From Geobacter sp. UBA5730 (GTDB taxonomy: Bacteria; Desulfobacterota; Desulfuromonadia; Geobacterales; Pseudopelobacteraceae): a stretch of DNA of 64,000 bases. A program made the translations under genes and the position numbers. The DNA lies in NCBI GenBank assembly GCA_002419465.1, contig DIGE01000019.1, positions 50,700-114,699 on the forward strand, written 5' to 3'. Below the pieces are notes generated by a model that was not told where the DNA came from, ran no database searches, and saw only the letters and a program-made list of their open reading frames with translations. This document shows positions 52,822-61,708 of this stretch, piece by piece; position 1 is the stretch's first letter, and each line of letters begins with the position of its first letter.

Positions 52822-53277
52822 ATGGACAGCTTCAAGACGCTCCAGGATGTGATCACCTTTGCCATTGGCAAAGAAGAGGCGGCCTACCAGCTCTACAGTA
52901 CAACAGCCCAGCGGGTCCAATCCCCTGCTGCACGCAAGATGCTGGAGGAGATGGCCAGCCAGGAACTGGGCCACAAACGGATGATGGAGGCCATGACCAA
53001 AGAGAAACTTGCCAGTTATGACTTCACCAGGGTTCCCGATCTGAAGATCGGCAACTACCTGCTGGATGTGGATGTCACAGAAGACATGAGTTTCAGGGAT
53101 GTGCTGGTGTTTGCCATGAAGAGCGAAGAAGCGGCCTATCAGCTCTACACAGCAGCCGAAAACCTGTCTGATGATCCTGAGATCAAAGGCGTTCTGCGGT
53201 TAATGGCAACAGAAGAAAAGAAACACAAGTATTACCTTGAGACCATGTATGACGACAAGGTTCTGGCAGAAATGTAA
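52822..53277 (+). CDS. Rubrerythrin-like ferritin-fold protein without rubredoxin domain
   Basis: The 151-residue four-helix protein has two repeated iron-ligand halves: GKEEAAYQLY with SQELGHKRMM, and KSEEAAYQLY with TEEKKHKYYLE. These provide the Glu and ExxH ligands of a diiron site. It lacks the C-terminal CxxC rubredoxin domain of true rubrerythrins. A role in peroxide or iron handling is typical. ATG 52822 has GTGAGGA upstream, and a TTGACA box lies at 52756. Confidence 0.88.
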   Translation: MDSFKTLQDVITFAIGKEEAAYQLYSTTAQRVQSPAARKMLEEMASQELGHKRMMEAMTKEKLASYDFTRVPDLKIGNYLLDVDVTEDMSFRDVLVFAMKSEEAAYQLYTAAENLSDDPEIKGVLRLMATEEKKHKYYLETMYDDKVLAEM

Positions 53278-53338
53278 GCAATACGGCCCGAATGCTGCCG
53301 TGAGACGCCATCTGACGACTCAGGCACGGGAACTAACC

Positions 53339-54199
53339 ATGCCCTACCCCGATATCGTGAACCTGCCCTTTAACCGCTCGTCTCTGCCGACCGGCTTCAT
53401 GCTGCACGCTTCACCGCTGCCCCAGGATGCCCTGGCAGCGCATTGGGTGCTGCTACAGGGCGGGAACCTGCTGCTAAACGAAAAGGATCAAGGCCTGCAG
53501 CTGCCGGAAGGGGAGCTGCCGCCTGGGCTGGCCTTGACAGACCAGCCACTGGCCTTTGCAGTCTGGCATGGACGTCAGGTGCGAGCCGTAACCGTTCCTG
53601 TTACAACTCCACTGCCGGCCGGCATGGTGGCTGAACCGTTCAACGCCTTTCGTGAACGGATTCCCCCCGGTCTGCTGAGCATTGCCGCCACCGGCAAACA
53701 GTTGCTGCACTGGCAAAGGATGAGTCGTTTTTGTTCCTGTTGCGGCGGTCAGACCAGCCAATTACCGGAAAGCTGGGGGAAACAGTGCCCCGGCTGCCGC
53801 ACCGAACACTTTCCCCACATCCACCCCTGTGCTATCGTGCTGATCCGACGTGGCGATCAACTGCTGCTGGTCCGCAAGCCCGAGTGGGCACCAGGGCGCT
53901 ACGGACTGGTGGCAGGCTTTCTTGATCTGGGGGAATCACTGGAAGAGTGTGCCATCCGCGAGGCAAAGGAAGAGACGGGCGTTGAGATCGAAAACCTGCG
54001 CTACGTCACCAGCCAATGCTGGCCCTTTCCCTCCCAGATGATGGCCGGCTTTGTGGCAGACTATGCCGGCGGCACCATCCGCCTGGACGACAAAGAGCTA
54101 GAGGACGCCCGCTGGTTCACCATCGGCTCGCTGCCGGCGCTGCCCGCCCAACGCAGCATTGCACGTTATTTGATTGACCGGTATGGCTCTACCCCCTGA
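53339..54199 (+). CDS. nudC: NAD-capped RNA hydrolase / NADH pyrophosphatase NudC
   Basis: The 286-residue protein has the NudC zinc ribbon (CSCCGGQTSQLPE and CPGCRTEHFPHIHP), the Nudix box in GFLDLGESLEECAIREAKEETGVEI and the downstream SQCWPFPSQMMAGF motif that defines NudC (SQPWPFPxS in most). NudC removes NAD caps from RNA and hydrolyses NADH. I use ATG 53339; the longer frame overlaps the rubrerythrin gene. Confidence 0.95.
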   Translation: MPYPDIVNLPFNRSSLPTGFMLHASPLPQDALAAHWVLLQGGNLLLNEKDQGLQLPEGELPPGLALTDQPLAFAVWHGRQVRAVTVPVTTPLPAGMVAEPFNAFRERIPPGLLSIAATGKQLLHWQRMSRFCSCCGGQTSQLPESWGKQCPGCRTEHFPHIHPCAIVLIRRGDQLLLVRKPEWAPGRYGLVAGFLDLGESLEECAIREAKEETGVEIENLRYVTSQCWPFPSQMMAGFVADYAGGTIRLDDKELEDARWFTIGSLPALPAQRSIARYLIDRYGSTP

Positions 54200-54258
54200 A
54201 TGTAGGTACGCATAGTTCTGTCAACGTTGTGGCACACGACTGTGATTAAGGTGTTACC

Positions 54259-56589
54259 ATGAAGTTGGTCCCTCATACCATCAGAGCAAAACTGATACTG
54301 ACCGTATTACCACTGCTAACAATACTGGCAATTATCACGGTGCTGCTGGTAACAGCCTATTTCAAAGAGTCCACCAAGGCAGCTCTGGAACAGCAGCAAC
54401 TCACCCTGGTCGCCCTGATGGCCAGCAAACTGGACGACCAGTTCGACAGTTACCGCAAGGTAATAGTATCACTCGCCAAAACTGTGCCGGTCAGCTCCCT
54501 GAACAACCCCGCAGCACTCGAACATTTCCTGGATTCCCGCCCTGCGCTACGCGAAATCTTTGACAACAATGTGGTGATCTTCACCCCTGAAGGAGTAATG
54601 CTGGCCGAGACCGCTCAGCGCCCCAGCCGCACCGGTCATGACTTCTCCTACCGCGATTACATCGCCAAAACCCGCTCCAGCTGGAAGCCAGCCATCTCTG
54701 CCCCGTTCCGCAGCCAATTGCCCCATGCGCCACCCGTGGTTATGTTCACCGCACCGGTCTTTGACACGGCCGGAAGACCGGTGGCCATTGTGGGGGGCAG
54801 CATCGACCTGTACCGTCCCAACCTGCTGGGCAAACTGGCCACCACCAAAATCGGCAAAACCGGGTACTTCTATCTGACCGACCAGCAGCGCACCATGATC
54901 ATGCACCACGATCGGGAACGCATTCTCAAGATCACGGCACCGCCTGGGGTCAACAAACTCTATGACCGTGCCATCGCCGGCCTTGAAGGGGCCGGTGAAA
55001 CGGTAGACACACAGGGCATCAAGATGTTGATCGCCTACAAGCGGTTAGCCAGCACGGGTTGGATACTGGCGGCCCAGCTACCCAGTAATGAAGCCTATGC
55101 CCCGGTCGTTCTGGCCGAACAGGCAGGCTGGGGCATCGCCCTGTTCGCCCTGCTGTTCCTCGGGATACTGATTACCGTGTCTGCCTCGCGCCTGCTGGCG
55201 CCCCTGCAACATCTGTCAGCCCGGATAGCCCAGATCAGTGCTACAGAACAAATGGCCCTGCTACCTGTGACAACCAATGACGAAATCGGCAGATTGAGTT
55301 CAAGTTTTAACAGCCTGTTGATGCAGTTAAACACCAGGGAACGCGACCTGCAGACCAGTCGCGAGCTGTACCAGTTTATCTCCGATTTTTCCAGAGATTG
55401 GATCTTCTGGCGGGTACCCAGTGGTGAAATGCTCTACATATCGCCGGCGGCAGAGAAAATTACCGGCTACTCGGTGGAGGAACTCCTGGCGGACCCCTTA
55501 CTCACCACCAGCATGGTGCATCCTGATGATCGCTCCATCTGGGATGAACATCTCTGTCAGGCCGACTCAGCAACATCAGCCGAGAGCATCGAATTTCGGA
55601 TAATCACCAGACGGGGAGAGGTCCGTTGGCTACGTCACTGCTGCATGCCGTTTCTTGATGCCGAGGGCGCTCTGATTGGCGTGAGGGGCAGCAACGACGA
55701 CATCACCGACCGCAAAGAGGTCCTGTTGACGCTGCTGGAGAGCGAAGAACGGTTCCGGCTGATCGCGAACGTCGCGCACGATGCCATCATCATGACCGAT
55801 CAGCAGCAGTTGATTACCCTCTGGAACCCGTCTGCTGAACGGCTGTTCGGTATGTCAGCCGAGGCAACGCGTGCCATGCCGTTGTCAACCTTCATACCAG
55901 GGATTGTCGATGCGTTAGCTCAGGCCGGGAATATACCCGCCGAAGGACTGCGACTGGAGCAGCTGGGGCGTACAGCAACCGGAGCGGCGCTCATGCTGGA
56001 GCTTTCACTCTCATACGTACACAATCTGGAGGGGGGCGGCATCACCGTACTTTTGGCACGGGACATCACCGAACGGAAAATGACTGAAAAACGGTTGGAA
56101 TATACCAGTTCACACGATGCGCTGACCGGTCTGCATAACCGGGCAGCCTTTGAGTATCACCGCGACCGGCTGGATCTGGAAGGTCCCTTTCCGATCTCTG
56201 TGATTATAGCCGATCTGGATGACCTGAAGATCGTAAATGACAATCTGGGCCACGAGGCCGGAGACCGCCTGATCATTGCAGCAGCCAGCCTGCTGGTTGC
56301 TCCTTTCCGTGCCCAGGATATTGTGGCCCGGATTGGTGGCGATGAGTTTGCCATGCTGCTGCCCGGCATGGACCAAACCGTTGCCAGCATGAAGCTTGAG
56401 AGACTGCGCCAGCGGATTGCATTGCACAACCAGCTGCCCGACAACCCGACGCTCTCTCTCTCACTGGGAATGGCGCTGGCCAATGACTCAGGGCAGCTTA
56501 CCGATGCATTGATACAAGCCGATCAAGCAATGTACGCTGACAAATTTGCAAAAAAGGGGCTGGACAACAGCGCCCAGCCAGATGCATAG
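54259..56589 (+). CDS. Cache-HAMP-PAS-PAS-GGDEF diguanylate cyclase
   Basis: The 776-residue protein has a first helix (LTVLPLLTILAIITVLLVTAYF, about 13-34), a periplasmic double-Cache-like sensor domain (about 38-285), a second helix (WGIALFALLFLGILITVSA), a HAMP-like segment, two PAS domains (about 370-490 and 500-610) and a C-terminal GGDEF domain. The active site is intact (RIGGDEFAML) and an RxxD inhibitory site (RAQD) lies five residues before it, so product feedback inhibition by c-di-GMP is expected. No EAL domain follows. The ligand is unknown. Confidence 0.92.
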   Translation: MKLVPHTIRAKLILTVLPLLTILAIITVLLVTAYFKESTKAALEQQQLTLVALMASKLDDQFDSYRKVIVSLAKTVPVSSLNNPAALEHFLDSRPALREIFDNNVVIFTPEGVMLAETAQRPSRTGHDFSYRDYIAKTRSSWKPAISAPFRSQLPHAPPVVMFTAPVFDTAGRPVAIVGGSIDLYRPNLLGKLATTKIGKTGYFYLTDQQRTMIMHHDRERILKITAPPGVNKLYDRAIAGLEGAGETVDTQGIKMLIAYKRLASTGWILAAQLPSNEAYAPVVLAEQAGWGIALFALLFLGILITVSASRLLAPLQHLSARIAQISATEQMALLPVTTNDEIGRLSSSFNSLLMQLNTRERDLQTSRELYQFISDFSRDWIFWRVPSGEMLYISPAAEKITGYSVEELLADPLLTTSMVHPDDRSIWDEHLCQADSATSAESIEFRIITRRGEVRWLRHCCMPFLDAEGALIGVRGSNDDITDRKEVLLTLLESEERFRLIANVAHDAIIMTDQQQLITLWNPSAERLFGMSAEATRAMPLSTFIPGIVDALAQAGNIPAEGLRLEQLGRTATGAALMLELSLSYVHNLEGGGITVLLARDITERKMTEKRLEYTSSHDALTGLHNRAAFEYHRDRLDLEGPFPISVIIADLDDLKIVNDNLGHEAGDRLIIAAASLLVAPFRAQDIVARIGGDEFAMLLPGMDQTVASMKLERLRQRIALHNQLPDNPTLSLSLGMALANDSGQLTDALIQADQAMYADKFAKKGLDNSAQPDA

Positions 56590-56598
56590 CGTAACCGA

Positions 56599-57792
56599 TC
56601 AGGCGGTGAGTAACTCCATGAGATGGCTTCCTTCCACGATCAAACCAGTCCCCTTGGCTGCACCCTCATCATAGCATTGTGCGCCATTACCGGCCCTCTG
56701 ATCTGGGCGGTAGATCACAAATGGCACCGCATCGCTGGTATGGGTCATCAGCTTGACCGGCGTCGGATGATCAGGGCAACACAGCACCCTCACATCCTCA
56801 AAGCGATCAAGCCCTGCCAGCACCGTTCCCACCACCAGACGATCAAAATCCTCGATGGCCTGTAGCTTGTGCTGCAGATTACCACTATGGGAAGCCTCGT
56901 CAGGCGCCTCTACATGCACGTAGACAAAATCATGGTCCTGCAGGGCAGCCAGTGCAGCCTCGGCCTTGCCTTGATAATTGGTGTCAATGTAACCGGTAAC
57001 ACCGGGCACGTTGACAATATCCAGACCAGCGCAACGTCCGATCCCCTTGATCAGATCCACAGCGGAAATCACCGCGCCGGAAAGCCCGAATTTCTTTTGA
57101 TAGGGCACCAACTTGGGCGTCTTGCCATGGCCCCAGAGCCAGATCGAATTGGCAGCACACTCATCCCGCTCAATCCGCTGCCGATTGACCGGATGGGTGT
57201 GCAGCACCATCTGTGCGGCGTTCATCAGGTTAATCAACTCATTGGCACCCTCCCCGGTGGGCAGATAGTCAATCACCTGCTTGCCGGTGATATCGTGGGG
57301 AGGGGTGGCGGTCATGGTATCCTTGCCGCCTCGCCAGACCACCAGATGACGGTACCCCACGCCGGGATGAAACTCGAAGCGATGGTCCCCCAGTTCGGCC
57401 TGCAACGTGGCAAGCAGTTGATGGGACTCTTCACTGCCGATATGCCCGGCAGAAAAATCCTCCATGAAGAGTTTGCCGCCGTGGGGCCGCAGGGTCACCA
57501 GGTTCATCCGGAAGGCCACATCGTCAGGCCCCAGCGACACCCCCATACTGATCGCCTCCAAAGGTGAGCGACCGGTATAGCAATCACGAGGGTCGTACCC
57601 AAACACCGAGAGATTGGCCACGTCGCTGCCGGGGGGCAGGCCGTCCGGCACCGTTCTGGCCAGACCGACCTGACCGGACTGCGCCATTTTGTCCATATTC
57701 GGGGTAGCTGCAACCTGCAACGGCGTCTTGCCGCCTAAATCGGCGTTTGGCTCATCTGACATGCCGTCGCCCAGGAGGATAATGACCTTCAT
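56599..57792 (-). CDS. apgM: 2,3-bisphosphoglycerate-independent phosphoglycerate mutase, archaeal type
   Basis: The 397-residue alkaline-phosphatase-superfamily enzyme matches ApgM: VIILLGDGMSDEPNADLGGKTPLQVAATPNMD with the first metal aspartate, DGLPPGSDVANLSVFGYDP with the catalytic serine, HVEAPDEASHSGN and CCPDHPTPVKLMTHTSDAVPFV. It interconverts 2- and 3-phosphoglycerate. The ATG has AGGAAAGG upstream and its own promoter. Confidence 0.93.
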   Translation of the reverse strand: MKVIILLGDGMSDEPNADLGGKTPLQVAATPNMDKMAQSGQVGLARTVPDGLPPGSDVANLSVFGYDPRDCYTGRSPLEAISMGVSLGPDDVAFRMNLVTLRPHGGKLFMEDFSAGHIGSEESHQLLATLQAELGDHRFEFHPGVGYRHLVVWRGGKDTMTATPPHDITGKQVIDYLPTGEGANELINLMNAAQMVLHTHPVNRQRIERDECAANSIWLWGHGKTPKLVPYQKKFGLSGAVISAVDLIKGIGRCAGLDIVNVPGVTGYIDTNYQGKAEAALAALQDHDFVYVHVEAPDEASHSGNLQHKLQAIEDFDRLVVGTVLAGLDRFEDVRVLCCPDHPTPVKLMTHTSDAVPFVIYRPDQRAGNGAQCYDEGAAKGTGLIVEGSHLMELLTA

Positions 57793-57826
57793 AACAACCT
57801 TTCCTGACTGATAAAATGAAATAATT

Positions 57827-57856
57827 ATATTAGCCCTGACATGCAGCTCTTGTCAA
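57827..57856 (-). promoter_or_regulatory. Candidate sigma70 promoter of apgM
   Basis: On the minus strand TTGACA (57856-57851), 18-base spacer, TAATAT (57832-57827). A perfect TATAAT also lies three bases further on, but at a 21-base spacing. About 35 bases separate the box from the apgM ATG. Confidence 0.5.
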
Positions 57857-57907
57857 TCTACCGAGTTGGCTCATCACCTCATCCGGGATCAGTTCAGCAC
57901 CTGCTTT

Positions 57908-58558
57908 TCACCGTTTACGGACGAATATCTCCCGCGCCAGGGCCGTATCAATGGCAAATTCAGAAAAGCCCACCTTGAAAATGTATGACGGAAAGGCCTG
58001 GGTCAGCAGAATCCGGTTGCCCGGCAGCACCCCCATCGCCATCAGCTTCTGCATTTTTTTGCTGTCGTCGGTCTGGATATAGGCGATCTCACCCTCCTGA
58101 CCTGACTTGAACTCGGTCAGTGGCACCACCCCCAGGTCACCCGACTGACGGGCCTGATAGCAGCACTCTCCCGGCGGTATCGGCTTACCGTGGGGACAGG
58201 TGGTGGGGTGATTTAACATGGTGCAGATTTTGATGTCCACCCCTTCTGTCAACAGATGCTCAAACTGGCAGACCTTCTGTTCACCTGCCTCACCCCGCAA
58301 ATTCAGGACATCCATCATCAAACGCTCGGCCAGCCGGTGTCGCCGGACGGTCATCCTGCCTGCCTCACGCCCTTCAGGACGAATATAGAGCATCCCATTG
58401 CGCAACTCCACCAACGCGTTACGGGCCAGCTCCCTGACAGCCTCAGCATCTGATTTCAGCCCCATGGCTGCTTCAGGATCGAGAAAAGCACCGCCCTCCT
58501 CCTCAACCTCTATCCACAGACGTTCGATGATATCCTCTGCCAGCTCTGACAGTTTCAT
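57908..58558 (-). CDS. DtxR-family iron regulator fused to a FeoA domain
   Basis: The 216-residue protein has an N-terminal winged-helix-like part, the DtxR dimerisation and metal-binding segment (VRRHRLAERLMMDVLNL, QFEHLLTEGVD and LNHPTTCPHGKPIPPGECC), and a C-terminal SH3-like FeoA domain (PLTEFKSGQEGEIAYIQ, KLMAMGVLPGNRILLTQAFPSYIFKVGFSEFAI). The helix-turn-helix is less canonical than in DtxR itself. It overlaps the zinc-ribbon gene (ATGA) downstream of feoB, and no separate feoA gene is present, so it may combine Fe-dependent regulation with FeoA-type support of FeoB. Confidence 0.85.
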   Translation of the reverse strand: MKLSELAEDIIERLWIEVEEEGGAFLDPEAAMGLKSDAEAVRELARNALVELRNGMLYIRPEGREAGRMTVRRHRLAERLMMDVLNLRGEAGEQKVCQFEHLLTEGVDIKICTMLNHPTTCPHGKPIPPGECCYQARQSGDLGVVPLTEFKSGQEGEIAYIQTDDSKKMQKLMAMGVLPGNRILLTQAFPSYIFKVGFSEFAIDTALAREIFVRKR

Positions 58559-58740
58559 GATTCATGCTCCTTATCCTGCTTTCTTAGCATCCGTTTGAGC
58601 CGTTTCAAAAAATCAGGTTCCTGAATATTTTTGTACCCGCAGCGGGGACAGTGAATACCATGACAACCACCAGGACAAGCACCACAGCCACTGGAACCTT
58701 CCGACGGGTCAAACTCATGTCCGCAGAGTTCACAACGCAT
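58555..58740 (-). CDS. FeoB-associated small cysteine-rich zinc-ribbon protein
   Basis: The 61-residue soluble protein has ten or so metal-type residues: CELCGHEF, CGACPGGCHGIHCPRCG, then a basic helix (FLKRLKRMLRKQ). Two CxxC pairs at the ends fit a zinc ribbon with an inserted cysteine/histidine loop. It lies four bases after the feoB stop; ATG 58740 is used although GTG 58743 is in frame. It is likely a FeoC-like or iron-sensing partner of FeoB, by position. Confidence 0.7.
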   Translation of the reverse strand: MRCELCGHEFDPSEGSSGCGACPGGCHGIHCPRCGYKNIQEPDFLKRLKRMLRKQDKEHES

Positions 58741-58744
58741 CACG

Positions 58745-60721
58745 CTACCCCAACCACCGCGTCGCCACTAAGAACTGATTCAGCAGATACCCGGTGCCAA
58801 AGGCCAACAGGCTGACCAACCCGAAGATGCCCAGGGAAACCTGCCAGCCACGCTCTTTTTTCATCATCAAAAACTGGGCTACGCACGGAATAAACAGGGT
58901 CAGGGTCACGGCGGCCACGGTCAGTTGGCGGCCATCCAGGAGACCCTTGGTCTGTAGATCATACAGACCGGCAGCGCCATAATCCCGGCGGAAAAAACCG
59001 AAAATGAAGGCCACCGCCGCTTCCCTGGGTAATCCGATAAACTGCATCACCGGGTTCATCGCGCTTACCAAGGTCTCGAAAAAGTTGGTGATTTTACCCA
59101 ACCAGAGCAACACTGACGCCACAACAAACAACGGCAGAATCTCCAAAAAATACCACTGCATCCGGGTATAGGTCTTGGTCAGCACATTGGAAAGCTGAGG
59201 CAGACGCATCGGCGGCAGCTCCATGTAGAACATCGGCGTCTCACCCGGCAACAGCTTGGCTGCCACAAACCCCACCACCAGAAACAACAAAGTCATCATC
59301 CCGGCCCAGATGGCCAAACCGCCCGGCACCTTCGACAACAGGGCGATGATCACCCCCAGTTGGGCCGAACAGGGAATCGCCAGGGCCAGCAACAGGGTGG
59401 CCAGGATCCGCTCCCGCACCGTTTCAAGGGTTCGGGTAACCATGGTGGCCATGGTACTACAGCCAAACCCCAGCACCATCGGAATGACCGCCCGTCCGGT
59501 CAGACCAAACCGTTTAAATATCCGGTCCACCAGCAGCGCCAGACGCGGGAAATAGCCGGTATCCTCCAGCAATGAAAAAAACAGGAAAAAGGTCGCCACT
59601 ATCGGCAGGATGATCCCCACGGCATACCGCACCCCCAGGGTAATCACACCGTACTCGCCCACCAGCAGCTCCTGCAACGGCCACCAAGAGGTGATCCCTT
59701 TCACCAGATCGGTGATCCATGGATTAAAGTACTTTTCAAACAACGTGCCTTCCATAAAATCGACCAGAGTTCCGGCGCCGAAATCGCCCACAAACCGGTA
59801 AAGTCCGAAATACAGCGTCAGCAGCAACAGCGGCACGCCGGTCAACGGATTCACCGTCAGACGTGACAGCCGTTCACCCATTGTTTCACGGCGATTGGCC
59901 GGTACCTGCACAACCCCCTGAACCGCCTTGCGTATGATCTCCTTGCGTTCCATCGAAAGATCCAGATGGAACGATTCGCGCCGTTCAAAGGCAATCCCGC
60001 GCACCGCCTGTTCAATGGCAACGGCACCCGCCCCTTCACATCCCCGCACCAGCTCCGCCACCTCTTCATCCCCCTGCAGCAGCAGCAACGCCAGCGCACG
60101 GTGAGAAAGCTGATACGATCCAGTCATCAGGCTCGTAACGGCGTGGATGTCACCTTCCAGCAGACGGCTGTAGCTGATGACCCGCGGTGTCTGCGGCGGT
60201 TGATACCCGGCAATGGCCTGCTGAATCTCGGCAAGCCCCCGCTTGCGGGCCATGGCAGCCCCGATCACTGGTATATTCAAGCGTTGCCGCAGCAGCTCAA
60301 GATCAAACTGCAACCCCATCCGCTCGGCTTCATCCATGATATTTACCACCAGCACCACCGGCAGCCCGGCCTCCACCAACTGCAGTGTCATGGTCAACAT
60401 CCGCTCAAGGTTGCGGGCATCCAGCACATGCAGCACCACATCCGGCCGCTCATTCAGCAGAATCTCGCGGGCCACCCGCTCCTCTTCAGTGATGGTATGA
60501 ATGGCATACATGCCGGGGGTGTCAATCACCTCCCAGCTCTGTCCATCGATCCTGACGGTGCCGCGTGACACCTCCACCGAGGTACCGGGATAATTGGATA
60601 CCGTCACATAACTGCCGGTCAGGGCGTTAAACAAGACGCTTTTACCTACATTGGGATTGCCCACCAAGGCAACCCTGCGCACGGTTCCACTTTGCTGCTG
60701 CTCACTACCTGTGGTACTCAT
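58745..60721 (-). CDS. feoB: Ferrous iron transporter FeoB
   Basis: FeoB imports Fe(II) across the inner membrane. The 658-residue protein has the N-terminal G domain (GNPNVGKS G1, DTPGMY G3, NIMDEAERMG G4) and about ten membrane segments with the Gate motifs, including VLGFGCSTMA and IPCSAQLGV. I use ATG 60721, seven bases after AAAGG, as the 5' frame extension overlaps the fur gene end. A second Fur-like box lies just upstream. Confidence 0.95.
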   Translation of the reverse strand: MSTTGSEQQQSGTVRRVALVGNPNVGKSVLFNALTGSYVTVSNYPGTSVEVSRGTVRIDGQSWEVIDTPGMYAIHTITEEERVAREILLNERPDVVLHVLDARNLERMLTMTLQLVEAGLPVVLVVNIMDEAERMGLQFDLELLRQRLNIPVIGAAMARKRGLAEIQQAIAGYQPPQTPRVISYSRLLEGDIHAVTSLMTGSYQLSHRALALLLLQGDEEVAELVRGCEGAGAVAIEQAVRGIAFERRESFHLDLSMERKEIIRKAVQGVVQVPANRRETMGERLSRLTVNPLTGVPLLLLTLYFGLYRFVGDFGAGTLVDFMEGTLFEKYFNPWITDLVKGITSWWPLQELLVGEYGVITLGVRYAVGIILPIVATFFLFFSLLEDTGYFPRLALLVDRIFKRFGLTGRAVIPMVLGFGCSTMATMVTRTLETVRERILATLLLALAIPCSAQLGVIIALLSKVPGGLAIWAGMMTLLFLVVGFVAAKLLPGETPMFYMELPPMRLPQLSNVLTKTYTRMQWYFLEILPLFVVASVLLWLGKITNFFETLVSAMNPVMQFIGLPREAAVAFIFGFFRRDYGAAGLYDLQTKGLLDGRQLTVAAVTLTLFIPCVAQFLMMKKERGWQVSLGIFGLVSLLAFGTGYLLNQFLVATRWLG

Positions 60722-60733
60722 CATCTCGCCTTT

Positions 60734-60752
60734 ACTGTTGATAGTCATTTTC
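60734..60752 (-). promoter_or_regulatory. Candidate second Fur box between fur and feoB
   Basis: ACTGTTGATAGTCATTTTC on the plus strand matches 13 of 19 positions of the Fur consensus (GATAATGATAATCATTATC). It lies in the 46-base gap, ending 12 bases upstream of the feoB ATG. The score is weaker than the box upstream of fur. Confidence 0.45.
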
Positions 60753-60767
60753 AAAGGATCATTAAAA

Positions 60768-61208
60768 CTAGCGTTGATGCCCCTTACAAGCCGGACACAG
60801 ACCATACAGTTCGAGCCGGTGACTGCTGATGGTATACCCATGCCGCACCGCTATCTCATCCTGCACCCTCTCAATGGTCTCATCCTCAAACTCAACAATG
60901 GTTCCGCAACCGGTACAGATCAAGTGGTCATGATGTTCACCAGCCAGCAGATGCTCATAGCGGGTCTGACCGTCGGACAGGGTCATCTCGCGAGCCAGAC
61001 CTGCCTCCACAAACAGCTTGAGCGTGCGGTAGACCGTGGCCTGACCCACGCCAGGATGTGAAGCCTTTACCTTGAGGTACAACTCCTCAACACTCAAGTG
61101 CTCATGGCTGGAAAGAAAAACATCCAGAATCAGATCACGCTGACGGGTCGAGCGTAGCCCTCGTTTGGTAGCAAACTGGAGAAATACCTTTTTCTTTTCC
61201 AGAATCAT
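60768..61208 (-). CDS. fur: Fur-family ferric uptake regulator
   Basis: The 146-residue protein has the Fur winged helix (RSTRQRDLILDVFLSSHEHLSVEELYLKV, ATVYRTLKLFVEAGLA), the metal site GEHHDHLICTGCGTIVEF and the second cysteine pair LYGLCPAC. It is encoded directly upstream of feoB on the same strand and is preceded by a Fur box, so it likely represses itself and feoB. PerR or Zur cannot be excluded from sequence, but the feo context favours Fur. Confidence 0.9.
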   Translation of the reverse strand: MILEKKKVFLQFATKRGLRSTRQRDLILDVFLSSHEHLSVEELYLKVKASHPGVGQATVYRTLKLFVEAGLAREMTLSDGQTRYEHLLAGEHHDHLICTGCGTIVEFEDETIERVQDEIAVRHGYTISSHRLELYGLCPACKGHQR

Positions 61209-61235
61209 CTCACACCCCCCACTGGTTTTTTTAGC

Positions 61236-61263
61236 AATATCAGACCGTACCGTTGCCCGTCAA
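61236..61263 (-). promoter_or_regulatory. Candidate promoter of fur
   Basis: On the minus strand TTGACG (61263-61258), 16-base spacer and GATATT (61241-61236), about 28 bases upstream of the fur ATG. The Fur box at 61267-61285 lies immediately upstream of the -35 box. Confidence 0.45.
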
Positions 61264-61266
61264 GAT

Positions 61267-61285
61267 AATTTTGATAATCATTTTC
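61267..61285. promoter_or_regulatory. Fur box upstream of fur-feoB
   Basis: AATTTTGATAATCATTTTC matches the 19-base Fur consensus at 15 positions, including the whole core TGATAATCATT. It lies just upstream of the predicted -35 of fur and 142 bases upstream of the divergent DUF1778 gene. Confidence 0.75.
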
Positions 61286-61426
61286 ATTTACTTGAGGTAG
61301 ATCAAAAATGTAAGGCGGGCGTAAGAACAGCCGTAACAAAATTCACCGGCACATTTCCAACATACCCCCGCTAATAAATGTTGCCATTTTGGCGCCACTT
61401 ATTTATTATCAAACAGGAGGTGTGTT

Positions 61427-61708
61427 ATGGCTCAGACAATTGCGGAAGAACGGGTTCCCGCCCGCATGCCAACAGCTGTGTATGAAAAAATTTCCGCTGC
61501 TGCTCAAGCTGTTGGTGCTACGCTCAACCAGTTTTTAGTGCAATCTGCCCTGGAAAGGGCTGATGCAATCCTGGAACAGGAGCGGATAATCAAACTTTCC
61601 GCTACTGCCTCTGAAGAACTTTTCAAAATCATGGAAAACCCACCTGAAGCAAACGAGTACCTGAAAAGTGCCGTGCAGCGCCGGAAAGATGCATTGTGCC
61701 TGAAATAA
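61427..61708 (+). CDS. DUF1778 (TacA-type) antitoxin
   Basis: The 93-residue protein begins with a ribbon-helix-helix DNA-binding domain (EERVPARMPTAVYEKISAAAQAVGATLNQFLVQSALERADAIL) and ends with a toxin-binding tail. It matches the DUF1778 family, whose members repress their operon and neutralise an acetyltransferase toxin. A GGAGGTG site precedes the ATG. It overlaps the toxin gene by 13 bases. Confidence 0.88.
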   Translation: MAQTIAEERVPARMPTAVYEKISAAAQAVGATLNQFLVQSALERADAILEQERIIKLSATASEELFKIMENPPEANEYLKSAVQRRKDALCLK

